This document shows positions 1 through 7,554 of a stretch of DNA of 64,000 nucleotides, in pieces. The number at the start of each line of letters is the position of its first letter. Positions within the stretch are counted from its first letter, which is position 1. The stretch is from an uncultured Chryseobacterium sp. (GTDB lineage: Bacteria > Bacteroidota > Bacteroidia > Flavobacteriales > Weeksellaceae), in the NCBI GenBank assembly GCA_913774355.1, contig CAJYGB010000006.1:1-64000 (forward strand), read 5' to 3'. The notes under the pieces were generated by a model. It was not told where the DNA came from, ran no database searches, and worked only from the letters and a program-made list of their open reading frames with translations. A program made the position numbers and the translations under genes.

Positions 1-113
1 TTGCCTGGACGCTTAATAATAGAAGGTGTTCCAAAGATTATGAAAGAAAAACTGAAAATGCCAATGCTTATATGATCATAGCGAACATCATGAGATTGGC
101 TAAGAAAATTTAA
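1..113 (+). pseudogene. C-terminal end of an IS5/IS4-like DDE transposase (cut by window edge)
   Basis: Reading from base 3 gives about 36 residues ending at a TAA at 111-113. The peptide begins AWTLNNRRCSKDYERKTENA and continues with a short hydrophobic helix ending in basic residues. This resembles the conserved end of IS5-group transposases (pattern RTFSWxxNxRRLxKDYE followed by an alanine-rich helix). The rest lies outside the window, so I cannot say whether the element is intact. No inverted terminal repeat was recognised between the stop and the next gene at 139. The family call rests on a short stretch of remembered motif similarity. Confidence 0.6.
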
Positions 114-138
114 CTCAAACAGCTTCTAAAAATAAAGC

Positions 139-543
139 ATGAATTTAGTTTCCTTACGCATCATTACGGATGATGCACAAAAACTTACCGACTTTTATGA
201 AAAGATAACAGGTATTAAGGCCGTACGTTATACACCGGATTTTGCAGAAATAAAAACACCTGCTGCGACCCTTGCAATCGGCAGTACCCGTACCCTGCAG
301 TTTTTTGGTGGTGACCATATTGCCCGACCGGCTGAAAACCGTACCGCCATCATTGAATTTTTGACAGATGACGTCGACGGGGAATTTGAACGCCTGAAAA
401 AAGACCTTCCTTTAGATCTTATCCAGGAACCCAATGTGATGCCATGGGGAAATAAATCCCTACTGTTCCGTGATCCGGACGGTAACCTGGTGAATTTCTT
501 TACGCCTGTTTCAAAAGAAGCTGTAGAAAAATTCAGAGCGTAA
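139..543 (+). CDS. VOC (glyoxalase/bleomycin-resistance superfamily) protein
   Basis: A 134-residue protein starting MNLVSLRIITDD and ending in a DPDGNLVNFFTPV segment, the usual closing strand of vicinal-oxygen-chelate folds. Size and the single betaalphabetabetabeta pair fit a small stand-alone VOC protein that works as a dimer. Such proteins include dioxygenases, lyases, and antibiotic- or aldehyde-binding proteins; the sequence does not tell which. It starts 25 bases after the transposase stop and is convergent with the galT operon, so it looks unrelated to the sugar genes. It is cytoplasmic, with no signal peptide. Confidence 0.8.
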   Translation: MNLVSLRIITDDAQKLTDFYEKITGIKAVRYTPDFAEIKTPAATLAIGSTRTLQFFGGDHIARPAENRTAIIEFLTDDVDGEFERLKKDLPLDLIQEPNVMPWGNKSLLFRDPDGNLVNFFTPVSKEAVEKFRA

Positions 544-867
544 TTTTAGAAGTAGAAACCAGACGATTAGGTTGGAAGAAGAAAACATGATGCCGAAATT
601 TTTCATTCACAGCATATAGCCTTAAAATACTGATATACAATCTATTTTCAGAGATTTTAAAACCATTAAGAACTGATAAGGTATTTAGAAAAATGAAAAT
701 GAACTTTGCTTTAAGCTTCATACTATACAAAAATTTTTGATTTTTCTTAATCAAATCTTAATTCCTTCCTATCTCTTAATGGTTCATACTGCATTATCAC
801 CTAGCTTACTTTTAACTTGATGAAATAAATTCAAAATGATCCGATACATATTAATTGGTCTGACATT
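544..867. other. Intergenic region, no supported gene
   Basis: AT-rich spacer between the VOC gene and the convergent galT. A 73-codon minus-strand frame lies here, but it is low-complexity, rich in Lys/Phe/Ile, and has no recognisable domain. I see only the terminator at the galT side. Confidence 0.6.
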
Positions 868-908
868 AAAAAGGCTGCTTATCATCTGATAACAGCCCTT
901 TTATTTTT
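868..908. terminator. Bidirectional-looking hairpin terminator after galT
   Basis: An inverted repeat pairs GGCTGcTTATC with GATAAcAGCC around a four-base loop, flanked by A-tracts on the left and T-tracts on the right. It abuts the galT stop codon (907-909) on the minus strand and would end that operon. Confidence 0.75.
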
Positions 909-1971
909 ATTTGCTTTTGTAATGTACGAGCGAAAGACCTTTCAGTACTTCAGCACTCTGTTCCGGAGTGATGTCACGCTGCGGTTCCGCAAGCATTTCA
1001 TAACCGACCATGAATTTTTTCACTTCGGCATTCCGGAGCAGTGGCGGATAAAAGTGCATGTGGAAATGCCATTCCGGATGAGGCTCACCGTCGGTCGGCG
1101 ATTGATGAATCCCGGCTGAATAGGGAAACGGGATTTCAAAGAGATTATCGTATTTCGTCGTCAGATCTTTGATGATGGATGCTAAGGAAAGCTTCTCCGC
1201 TTCAGAAAACTGCAGCAGATTCTCAATCTTACGTTTGCTTACGATCATTGTTTCGTACGGCCAGACGGCCCAGAAAGGAACGAATGCCACAAAATCTTCG
1301 TTTTCCAGGATGATTCTTTCATCAGCTTCCAGTTCCTGCTTCACGTAATCTTCTAACAGAGATCTTCCGTTTTTATCAGCATATTTTTTAAGATTATCCT
1401 GCGTTTTTGAAACGATGGATGGAATGGAAGACTGCGCCCAGATCTGCCCGTGCGGATGCGGATTGCTGCAGCCCATCATCTGGCCTTTGTTTTCAAAGAT
1501 CTGGACGTGGTTAATGTAATCCAGGTTTCCCAGCTCTTCATATTGCTGCTGCCAGACATCGACTACTTTCTTAATATCGCCGGTTTCCATTTCCGGCAAC
1601 GTCAGGCTGTGATTTTCCGAAAAACAGATCACCCGGTTAATGCCTCGTTCGGGATGTAAAGAAAAAAATCCGGAAGATATCCCGGAAGATTCAACCTCTT
1701 CTTTCATCAGAGATCCGAAATCGTTATTGAAGACGTAAACCCCTTTATACTCAGGATTTCTGTCGCCGTTGACGCGTAGATTTCCGGAACATAAATAGCA
1801 GTTTTCATCATGTTCGGGAAGTGTTTTCTCTTCTCTTTTTTCGGTCTGTCCCTGCCAAGGCCGGTTGGCCCGCTGCGGAGATACCAGGATCCACTCGTCC
1901 AAAAGCGGATTGTATCTTCTGTGCGGATGTTTTTTTTGATCAAATGAGGATTTCATTTCCTGTGTATTCAT
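907..1971 (-). CDS. galT: Galactose-1-phosphate uridylyltransferase
   Basis: 354 residues. GalT exchanges UMP between UDP-glucose and galactose-1-phosphate in the Leloir pathway in the cytoplasm. The HPHGQ active-site motif (residues 172-176, with the nucleophilic histidine H174) is present, as is the N-terminal zinc-site pair C58/C61 (CYLC). Length matches the family (about 345-365). The start codon lies 32 bases inside the end of galK, so the two are translationally coupled; a second Met five codons later would still overlap. It is last in the operon and followed by a hairpin terminator. It is likely used for galactose released by the GH27/GH97-type enzymes encoded further right. Confidence 0.95.
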   Translation of the reverse strand: MNTQEMKSSFDQKKHPHRRYNPLLDEWILVSPQRANRPWQGQTEKREEKTLPEHDENCYLCSGNLRVNGDRNPEYKGVYVFNNDFGSLMKEEVESSGISSGFFSLHPERGINRVICFSENHSLTLPEMETGDIKKVVDVWQQQYEELGNLDYINHVQIFENKGQMMGCSNPHPHGQIWAQSSIPSIVSKTQDNLKKYADKNGRSLLEDYVKQELEADERIILENEDFVAFVPFWAVWPYETMIVSKRKIENLLQFSEAEKLSLASIIKDLTTKYDNLFEIPFPYSAGIHQSPTDGEPHPEWHFHMHFYPPLLRNAEVKKFMVGYEMLAEPQRDITPEQSAEVLKGLSLVHYKSK

Positions 1972-3127
1972 TTATTCCGTCTGAGATTTTTACCCGGTAG
2001 ACTTTCATTTCGATATCGAAAGCAGCTTTATATCTGGCAGCTACCGCTGCAATAACGTCTTCTACATTTTCATTTTTAATCAGGTTGATGCTGCATCCTC
2101 CGAAGCCGCCGCCCATCATTCTTGCCCCCAGGACGCCACTTTCCTTCCGGGTTTCTTCCACCATAAAATCGAGTTCATTACAGCTGACTTCAAATTCGGT
2201 GGAAAGTCCTGAATGGGTTTCATTTAAAAGCTTTCCAAGGTATTCTGCATTGCCTTCCGATAAAGCTTTGGCAGCTTCCTCTACTCTTTTGATTTCCTTT
2301 AGAAGATACATGCATCTTTTGTAGGAAATCTCCCCTATTTCGGATCGTACTTCATCAAGCATTTCAAAGCTGAAGTCCCGGAATTTCTGTACATCGGGAA
2401 ATCTTTCCCACAATACTTTTTTGCCATTGTCTACGTCTCTTCTCCGGTCGTTGTAACCGGAAGTGAGGTGTGTATGCTTCACACAGCTATCGAAAAGAAC
2501 AAAACTATATCCATCCACATTGGCTTCAAAATACTGATGATCCAGCGAATTGCAATCAAGCATGATCACCTGATGTTCCTTTCCGAAAACGGATGAAAAC
2601 TGATCCATAATTCCGCATTTAACACCTACGAAAGTATGTTCGGCTTTCTGCCCGATAACTGCCAGTTCTTTTTTGGTGAACCCCAAATTAAAAAGTTCAT
2701 TAAGAATATAAGCAAACCCGCACTCCAGTGCCGCAGATGAAGACAGGCCCGAACCCATCGGAATGGTACTGCCGAAAGCGATTTGCAAACCTCCTATACT
2801 CTTTCCGGATTCCTGCACGGCATTGAATACGCCCAGTACATAATTAACCCACATCTGTGCAACCGGAACCTGTTTTTCATTGACTTTAAAGCTGAAAGAA
2901 TCATTAAAATCTTTAGCATAAAAAGTACAGATGTCTGAATCCACAGTCTTTTTTACAGCAAAACAGATATGCTTGTCAATAGCCGCCGGTAATACAAAAC
3001 CATCGCTGTAGTCCACATGTTCACCAATGATGTTGATTCTTCCCGGGGCGAGGAAAATACGTTCCGACTCTGAATGAAATACCGACCGGAATGCTTGCGA
3101 AGTATCGCTGATTAATTGTTCCTGCAT
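1940..3127 (-). CDS. galK: Galactokinase
   Basis: 395 residues, GHMP kinase family. It phosphorylates alpha-D-galactose with ATP. Family signatures are all visible: the galactokinase motif APGRINIIGEHVDY at residues 27-40, the ATP-binding PMGSGLSSSA loop at 123-132, the catalytic aspartate D175 in CGIMDQF, and the C-terminal MMGGGFGGC loop. It sits upstream of and overlapping galT. An 82-base gap separates it from the oxidoreductase gene, and a perfect TAnnTTTG promoter element lies just before its start, so galKT may be transcribed both from the long operon and on its own. Confidence 0.96.
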   Translation of the reverse strand: MQEQLISDTSQAFRSVFHSESERIFLAPGRINIIGEHVDYSDGFVLPAAIDKHICFAVKKTVDSDICTFYAKDFNDSFSFKVNEKQVPVAQMWVNYVLGVFNAVQESGKSIGGLQIAFGSTIPMGSGLSSSAALECGFAYILNELFNLGFTKKELAVIGQKAEHTFVGVKCGIMDQFSSVFGKEHQVIMLDCNSLDHQYFEANVDGYSFVLFDSCVKHTHLTSGYNDRRRDVDNGKKVLWERFPDVQKFRDFSFEMLDEVRSEIGEISYKRCMYLLKEIKRVEEAAKALSEGNAEYLGKLLNETHSGLSTEFEVSCNELDFMVEETRKESGVLGARMMGGGFGGCSINLIKNENVEDVIAAVAARYKAAFDIEMKVYRVKISDGINEYTGNEILI

Positions 3128-3134
3128 AGATCTG

Positions 3135-3142
3135 CAAATATA
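3135..3142 (-). promoter_or_regulatory. Bacteroidetes -7 promoter element before galK
   Basis: The minus strand reads TATATTTG, matching TAnnTTTG, with its 3' end only 7 bases before the galK ATG (3125-3127). A transcript from it would have almost no leader. No convincing -33 TTTG was found at the usual distance, so confidence is moderate. Confidence 0.5.
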
Positions 3143-3209
3143 TTTTGGATAAAAAAGTTAAGTTTTGAAATGATGGATAAAGTTAACCATTTCCGGACGA
3201 TTGAGAGCA

Positions 3210-4193
3210 TTACTCATTTGGAAAAACGATTCCTGCAAGATTCCGGATCCGGTCTAAAGTCTGCATCAATAAAATACTGTAAGCATGAGGAACTATCGTA
3301 CTTTCGGTAATTCCCTTCAAAAGACAAGCAGTTGCATGCCGGGCTTCATACTGATACCCTGAACCCTCTTCTTTTTCTGTTTGGACAACGGTCTTTTTTC
3401 CACCCGCCTCATGTTCCAGAAAAGACGTTGCATCGTAGAAAGGCGATGTTAACGTCAATCGGCCCAGCGTTCCGCAGATCTCGACCTCCGTTTCCAGATT
3501 CGCCGAGATCGAAGAAAACAGACTGGCCATTGCCCCATTGTAATATTTAAAAACAACAGCACATTGCTCGTCTATTCCCTGGTCGGTAGGATTAATGCTG
3601 ACGCTGATCTCATCAGGCTTTCCTAAAATATCCAAAGTGGTGAATACATTGTAAATCCCGATATCCATCAACGAGCCGCCGCCCAATTCAGGATTTAACA
3701 GGCGGGAATGTGGTTCGGCATTGGATCGGAAACCAAAATTCGCCCGAACTGTTTTGATCTCTCCTAACTCTCCGTTTTTAACCAGTCCGATCATTTTCTG
3801 ATAATGAGGAAGAAATTTAGTCCACAAAGCATCCATCAGAAATAAATTTTTCTGTCGGGCCAGCTCAATCATTTCCGAAGACTGTCTTGTATTGAGGGAA
3901 AACGGTTTTTCACAAAGTACCGCTTTACCATGGTTCAGGCAAAGTAAAGTATTGGGATGATGAAGGTTATTAGGCGTTGCAATATAAACAATATCGATTT
4001 CGTTACATGCTGCCAGTTCTTCATAGCTTCCAAAACGTAATGGAATATCAAATTCTTCACAAAAAACTTCCGCATTTCGAAGCGAACGGGAGCCCACGGC
4101 AAACAGTTCGGCATATTCCACCCATTTCAGGTCCGATGCAAACTTATGGGCAATGGTTCCCGTTCCCAGAATTCCCCAACGTATTTTTTTCAT
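3210..4193 (-). CDS. Gfo/Idh/MocA family NAD(P)-dependent oxidoreductase
   Basis: 327 residues. The N-terminal Rossmann fold begins WGILGTGTIAHKFA (residues 6-19), and the conserved CEKPFSLN stretch near residue 95 carries the family EKP motif whose lysine takes part in catalysis. The C-terminal alpha/beta domain has the GGGSLMDIGIY pattern. The sequence resembles the branch containing dimeric dihydrodiol dehydrogenases and D-xylose/glucose dehydrogenases, so oxidation of a free sugar is plausible, but the substrate cannot be read from sequence. It lies between transketolase and galK in the same direction, supporting a sugar role. No signal peptide; cytoplasmic. Confidence 0.88.
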   Translation of the reverse strand: MKKIRWGILGTGTIAHKFASDLKWVEYAELFAVGSRSLRNAEVFCEEFDIPLRFGSYEELAACNEIDIVYIATPNNLHHPNTLLCLNHGKAVLCEKPFSLNTRQSSEMIELARQKNLFLMDALWTKFLPHYQKMIGLVKNGELGEIKTVRANFGFRSNAEPHSRLLNPELGGGSLMDIGIYNVFTTLDILGKPDEISVSINPTDQGIDEQCAVVFKYYNGAMASLFSSISANLETEVEICGTLGRLTLTSPFYDATSFLEHEAGGKKTVVQTEKEEGSGYQYEARHATACLLKGITESTIVPHAYSILLMQTLDRIRNLAGIVFPNE

Positions 4194-4243
4194 CTTTTTT
4201 GATGAACATTTAATTCATCAGGATTTAAAATTATACTTAAAGC

Positions 4244-5197
4244 TTATTTCCTTTTCATTACTTTTTTAGCCGCTTCTACAATATCGTTGGCTGTTAATCC
4301 GTATTTTTCCATCAGCTGTTCCGGGGTACCGCTTTCTCCGAAGCTGTCGTTTACCGCAACATATTCCTGAGGAGCAAGATGTTCTGTAATGAGCAGCTGT
4401 GCTACACTGTCGCCCAGTCCTCCTAAACGGTTGTGTTCTTCAGCTGTTACCACACAGCCTGTCTTTTTAACGGAGTTTAGGATTGCTTCCTTATCCAGCG
4501 GCTTGATGGTGTGGATGTTAATGATTTCCGCATCGATTCCCTGCTCTTCCAGGATTTCGCCGGCTTTGATGGCTTCCCAAACCAAATGTCCGGTGGCAAC
4601 AATGGTTACATCTTTCCCTTCGTTCACCATCCAGGCTTTCCCGATTTCAAAGGTTTGATTTTCATCGGTAAAAACCGGAATCACAGGACGACCGAAACGC
4701 AGATAAACCGGACCGTCGTAATCCGCAATCGCAATGGTAGCCGCTTTGGTCTGGTTGTAATCGCAGGTATTGATCACCGCCATTCCCGGCAGCATCTTCA
4801 TCAGCCCGATGTCTTCCAGGATCTGATGGGTCGCACCGTCTTCTCCCAAGGTAAGCCCGGCGTGGGAAGCACAAATTTTCACATTTTTCCCGGAATATGC
4901 CACCGACTGGCGAATCTGGTCGTAAACCCTTCCGGTCGAAAAGTTGGCAAATGTTCCGGTGAACGGAATCTTCCCCTCGATAGCCAAACCGGCTGCTATT
5001 CCGATCATGTTGGCTTCAGCAATTCCGACCTGGAAAAAACGTTCCGGTGCTTTTTCAATAAACTTTTCCATTTTCAGGGAGCCGATAAGGTCGGCGCAAA
5101 GGGCCACGACTTCAGGGTTTTTATCAGCAAGTTCTGCAAGGCCTGCCCCGAAACCGCTCCGGGTATCTTTTTTTTCTGTGTAGGTATATTTTTTCAT
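4244..5197 (-). CDS. Transketolase, C-terminal subunit (split type)
   Basis: 317 residues from the preferred start MKKYTYTEKKDTRSGFG; an in-frame ATG 28 codons upstream gives an unconserved Lys-rich extension and is rejected. It carries the pyrimidine-binding and C-terminal domains of transketolase, including the TPP-contacting region around RFFQVGIAEANMIGIAAGLA, where the glutamate activates the cofactor. It pairs with the separate N-terminal subunit upstream. Together they move two-carbon units between pentose, triose and tetrose phosphates in the non-oxidative pentose phosphate pathway. Unusually, about 600 bases of repeat-rich DNA separate the two halves. Confidence 0.93.
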   Translation of the reverse strand: MKKYTYTEKKDTRSGFGAGLAELADKNPEVVALCADLIGSLKMEKFIEKAPERFFQVGIAEANMIGIAAGLAIEGKIPFTGTFANFSTGRVYDQIRQSVAYSGKNVKICASHAGLTLGEDGATHQILEDIGLMKMLPGMAVINTCDYNQTKAATIAIADYDGPVYLRFGRPVIPVFTDENQTFEIGKAWMVNEGKDVTIVATGHLVWEAIKAGEILEEQGIDAEIINIHTIKPLDKEAILNSVKKTGCVVTAEEHNRLGGLGDSVAQLLITEHLAPQEYVAVNDSFGESGTPEQLMEKYGLTANDIVEAAKKVMKRK

Positions 5198-5299
5198 TTT
5201 TGAATCTGTTGGTTGTTGTTGGTTTTTAACGCAAAGCCCGCAAAGATTTTTTTTCTTACTGAGAATCTTTTTCGTTCGCAAAGGCGCTTTGCTCAGCTA

Positions 5300-5543
5300 A
5301 TAAAGTGCATTTCTCAAGGGAATTTTATTCGCTGTTTGACAAAATATTTCTTTTTTAATGTATACTAAAAAACTGTACAGGTCACCTCTACGAGGTTTTG
5401 TGATGCTGAATTCTCTAAATCTATTATCAGTTTGCTCCTATGGAGCATTTATTATTCTAAGCCTGTTAAATTAAAGCCACAGCGTGGCGAACTGTTAATA
5501 GAAAATTGATTCCAGAGCATCAAGCTCCGTAGGAGCGACCTGT
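5300..5543. repeat. Composite intergenic palindromic repeat between the transketolase halves
   Basis: A 167-base core (5377-5543) is bounded by ACAGGTC and its inverse GACCTGT and contains several short palindromes (CTCTACGAG, GCTCCTATGGAGC, GCCACAGCGTGGC, GCTCCGTAGGAGC). About 76 bases before it lies ATAAAGTGCATTTCT (5300-5314), found again at 20079-20093 beside another palindrome cluster. No coding potential is seen. It appears to be an interspersed non-coding repeat of the genome. Confidence 0.65.
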
Positions 5544-5716
5544 AATAAGTAAACATCAGAGCAAATTCACTTGTCCTTCGAGAAAAAATATTTATCTTCT
5601 GATTTTTATTATAATTAATTTGTTTGGACCGGCAAATCTATCTCTTCTGAGTTATTCTTTTATTTGAATCGATGAATCTCCTTACCTGATTTCTCGCAGC
5701 CCGGCTTGAGTGAACT

Positions 5717-5738
5717 CTTCGACAAACTCAGAGTGACA
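5717..5738. repeat. Short interspersed repeat (CTTCGACAAACTCAGAGTGACA type)
   Basis: A 22-base segment that recurs with three differences at 61394-61415. It lies in non-coding DNA in both places. It is a minor dispersed repeat of unknown function. Confidence 0.4.
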
Positions 5739-5805
5739 AAGCGGGAGGCCTTCGACAAGCCAGGATTAATTCCAAACGGATTAAGCTGCCCAAATCCTTA
5801 TTCAA

Positions 5806-6651
5806 TTAATAATCGCCCAAAGTTTCTTCCAGTTGGTCCAATGCTTTTGCCAATTGCTCGTCGTTTGGGGCTTTTCCGTGCCAGGCATGGCTTCCCATCA
5901 TGTAATCGACTCCGTAGCCCATTCCGGTTTTCAGGAGAATACAGATCGGCTGGCCTTTTCCTTTCAAAGATTTGGCTTCGTCCAAGACGTTCAGAATATC
6001 CTGCATATCATTTCCTTTTTCCACTTCCAGGACTTTCCAGTCGAAAGCTTCAAATTTAGCTTTAAGATCACCTAAAGAAAGTACTTTGGAGGTCGGCCCG
6101 TCAATCTGCTGTCCGTTATAGTCTACCGTAGCGATCAGGTTATCTACCTTATTGTGAGAGGCGTACATGATGGCTTCCCAGTTCTGCCCTTCCTGCAATT
6201 CGCCGTCGCCATGAAGGCTGAAAACCAGATGCTGGTCTTTGTTTAATTTCTTTCCGACCGCATGGCCGATTGCCACCGACATGCCCTGCCCCAGCGAACC
6301 GGAAGCGATACGGACCCCCGGAAGATGTTCATGCGTGGTAGGATGGCCCTGCAGCCTGGAATTCAGTTTCCGGAAAGTAGCCAGTTCGGATATGTCGAAA
6401 TAGCCTGCATGCGCCAGAACGCTGTAAAAAACCGGTGAAATATGGCCGTTGGAAAGATAGAAGACATCTTCGCCTTTTCCCGTCATATCAAAACCTTCTT
6501 TTCTCTTCATCGCATCGAAATAAAGAGCGACCAGAAAATCGGTACAGCCGAGTGAACCACCGGGATGTCCCGACTGGCAGGCGTGAACCATTCTTACAAT
6601 ATCCCTGCGGACCTGTGAAGCGATGCTTTTTAATTTTGAAATATCATGCAT
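5806..6651 (-). CDS. Transketolase, N-terminal subunit (split type)
   Basis: 281 residues, the thiamine diphosphate-binding half. Visible signatures are the early GHPGGSLGCTDFLVALYF helix (residues 28-45), the GHISPVFYSVLA region, and the GDGELQEGQNWEA motif with a downstream N for Mg2+-TPP binding. It starts 4 bases after the tal stop, so it is tightly coupled with transaldolase. Its product should associate with the C-terminal subunit encoded next. Split transketolases are common in Bacteroidetes and some archaea. The role is converting xylulose-5-P and ribose-5-P from pentosan breakdown into glycolytic intermediates. Confidence 0.94.
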   Translation of the reverse strand: MHDISKLKSIASQVRRDIVRMVHACQSGHPGGSLGCTDFLVALYFDAMKRKEGFDMTGKGEDVFYLSNGHISPVFYSVLAHAGYFDISELATFRKLNSRLQGHPTTHEHLPGVRIASGSLGQGMSVAIGHAVGKKLNKDQHLVFSLHGDGELQEGQNWEAIMYASHNKVDNLIATVDYNGQQIDGPTSKVLSLGDLKAKFEAFDWKVLEVEKGNDMQDILNVLDEAKSLKGKGQPICILLKTGMGYGVDYMMGSHAWHGKAPNDEQLAKALDQLEETLGDY

Positions 6652-6655
6652 ACTG

Positions 6656-7309
6656 TTATTGCATTTTTTGTGAATCTTTGACGAACTGTTCCAAACCTGA
6701 ATCTGTCAATGGATGTTTCAGTAATGAAAGTATCGGCTGAATCGGGCAAGTCACAACATCAGCACCGATTTTGGCGCAGTTGATGATGTGCATTGAATGA
6801 CGAACCGATGCTGCAAGAATTTCAGTTTCATAGCCATAATTATCAAAAATGGTTCTGATTTCCTGAATTAAATGTAAGCTGTCCGTAGAAATATCATCGA
6901 GTCTTCCCAGGAACGGCGAAACATAGGTTGCTCCGGCTTTTGCGGCTAAGAGTGCCTGTCCGGCAGAGAAAATCAGGGTACAGTTTGTTTTGATCCCTTT
7001 GTCGGAAAAATATTTTAAAGCTTTGATGCCGTCTTTGATCATTGGGATTTTCACCACAATATTCGGATGGATCTGGGCTAAAATATCGCCTTCTGCAATC
7101 ATTTCTTCATAGGTTGTCGAAAGAACTTCTGCCGAAATGTCGCCGTCTACGATGTCGCAGATGTCTTTGTAATGTTTCAGAATCGCTTCTTTCCCGCTGA
7201 TGCCTTCTTTTGCCATCAGTGACGGATTGGTAGTTACGCCATCCAGAATTCCCAGGTCGTTGGCTTCTTTAATCTGCTCTAAATTGGCAGTGTCGATAAA
7301 AAATTTCAT
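6656..7309 (-). CDS. tal: Transaldolase / fructose-6-phosphate aldolase family protein
   Basis: 217 residues, the short class of transaldolase (TalC/Fsa type). The start [16 protein letters not shown] and [13 protein letters not shown] are typical. The Schiff-base lysine is in VVKIPM (near residue 86), and the closing strands include GADVVTCP. Short-family members are either true transaldolases or fructose-6-P aldolases; with the adjacent transketolase subunits, transaldolase activity is more likely. It is the first gene of the tal-tktN-tktC-oxidoreductase-galK-galT run. A palindromic operator candidate lies about 160 bases upstream. Confidence 0.92.
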   Translation of the reverse strand: MKFFIDTANLEQIKEANDLGILDGVTTNPSLMAKEGISGKEAILKHYKDICDIVDGDISAEVLSTTYEEMIAEGDILAQIHPNIVVKIPMIKDGIKALKYFSDKGIKTNCTLIFSAGQALLAAKAGATYVSPFLGRLDDISTDSLHLIQEIRTIFDNYGYETEILAASVRHSMHIINCAKIGADVVTCPIQPILSLLKHPLTDSGLEQFVKDSQKMQ

Positions 7310-7468
7310 TATAGATTTTTATTGTTATTAATTATTTATTTAAGTAGTAAGAGTTAACGACCAGCTTTTATTATTTCAATATTATAGCGCTCTGAATATC
7401 ATTCCGGTTTCTATGTCAAAAGTGCTGTTGAAATTTTATTATAACTAGCCAAACAACTTTTATTTTAT

Positions 7469-7491
7469 TTAAGTGTTAAATTTACACTTAA
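7469..7491 (-). promoter_or_regulatory. Candidate AraR operator upstream of tal
   Basis: Perfect 8-base inverted arms TTAAGTGT and ACACTTAA around a 7-base AT-only centre. The same 8-7-8 layout occurs before araB, GH3, GH30 and araR. Here it lies 160 bases upstream of tal and just beyond the GH67 stop. A clear TAnnTTTG element at the expected place is missing (only the weak match GTTGTTTG). Confidence 0.65.
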
Positions 7492-7554
7492 TTAATTAAG
7501 CAAACAACTTCCTGTCTTAAAAAAAGATTCAGAAAGTTCTCGCTTAGGTTTTAA

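Noticed and set aside
533..754. 73-codon minus-strand frame overlapping the VOC gene end
   Set aside because: Low complexity, no domain, overlaps the end of a real gene.
4511..5203. 230-codon plus-strand open frame
   Set aside because: Antisense to the transketolase C-terminal subunit gene; His/Phe-rich composition is typical of shadow frames.
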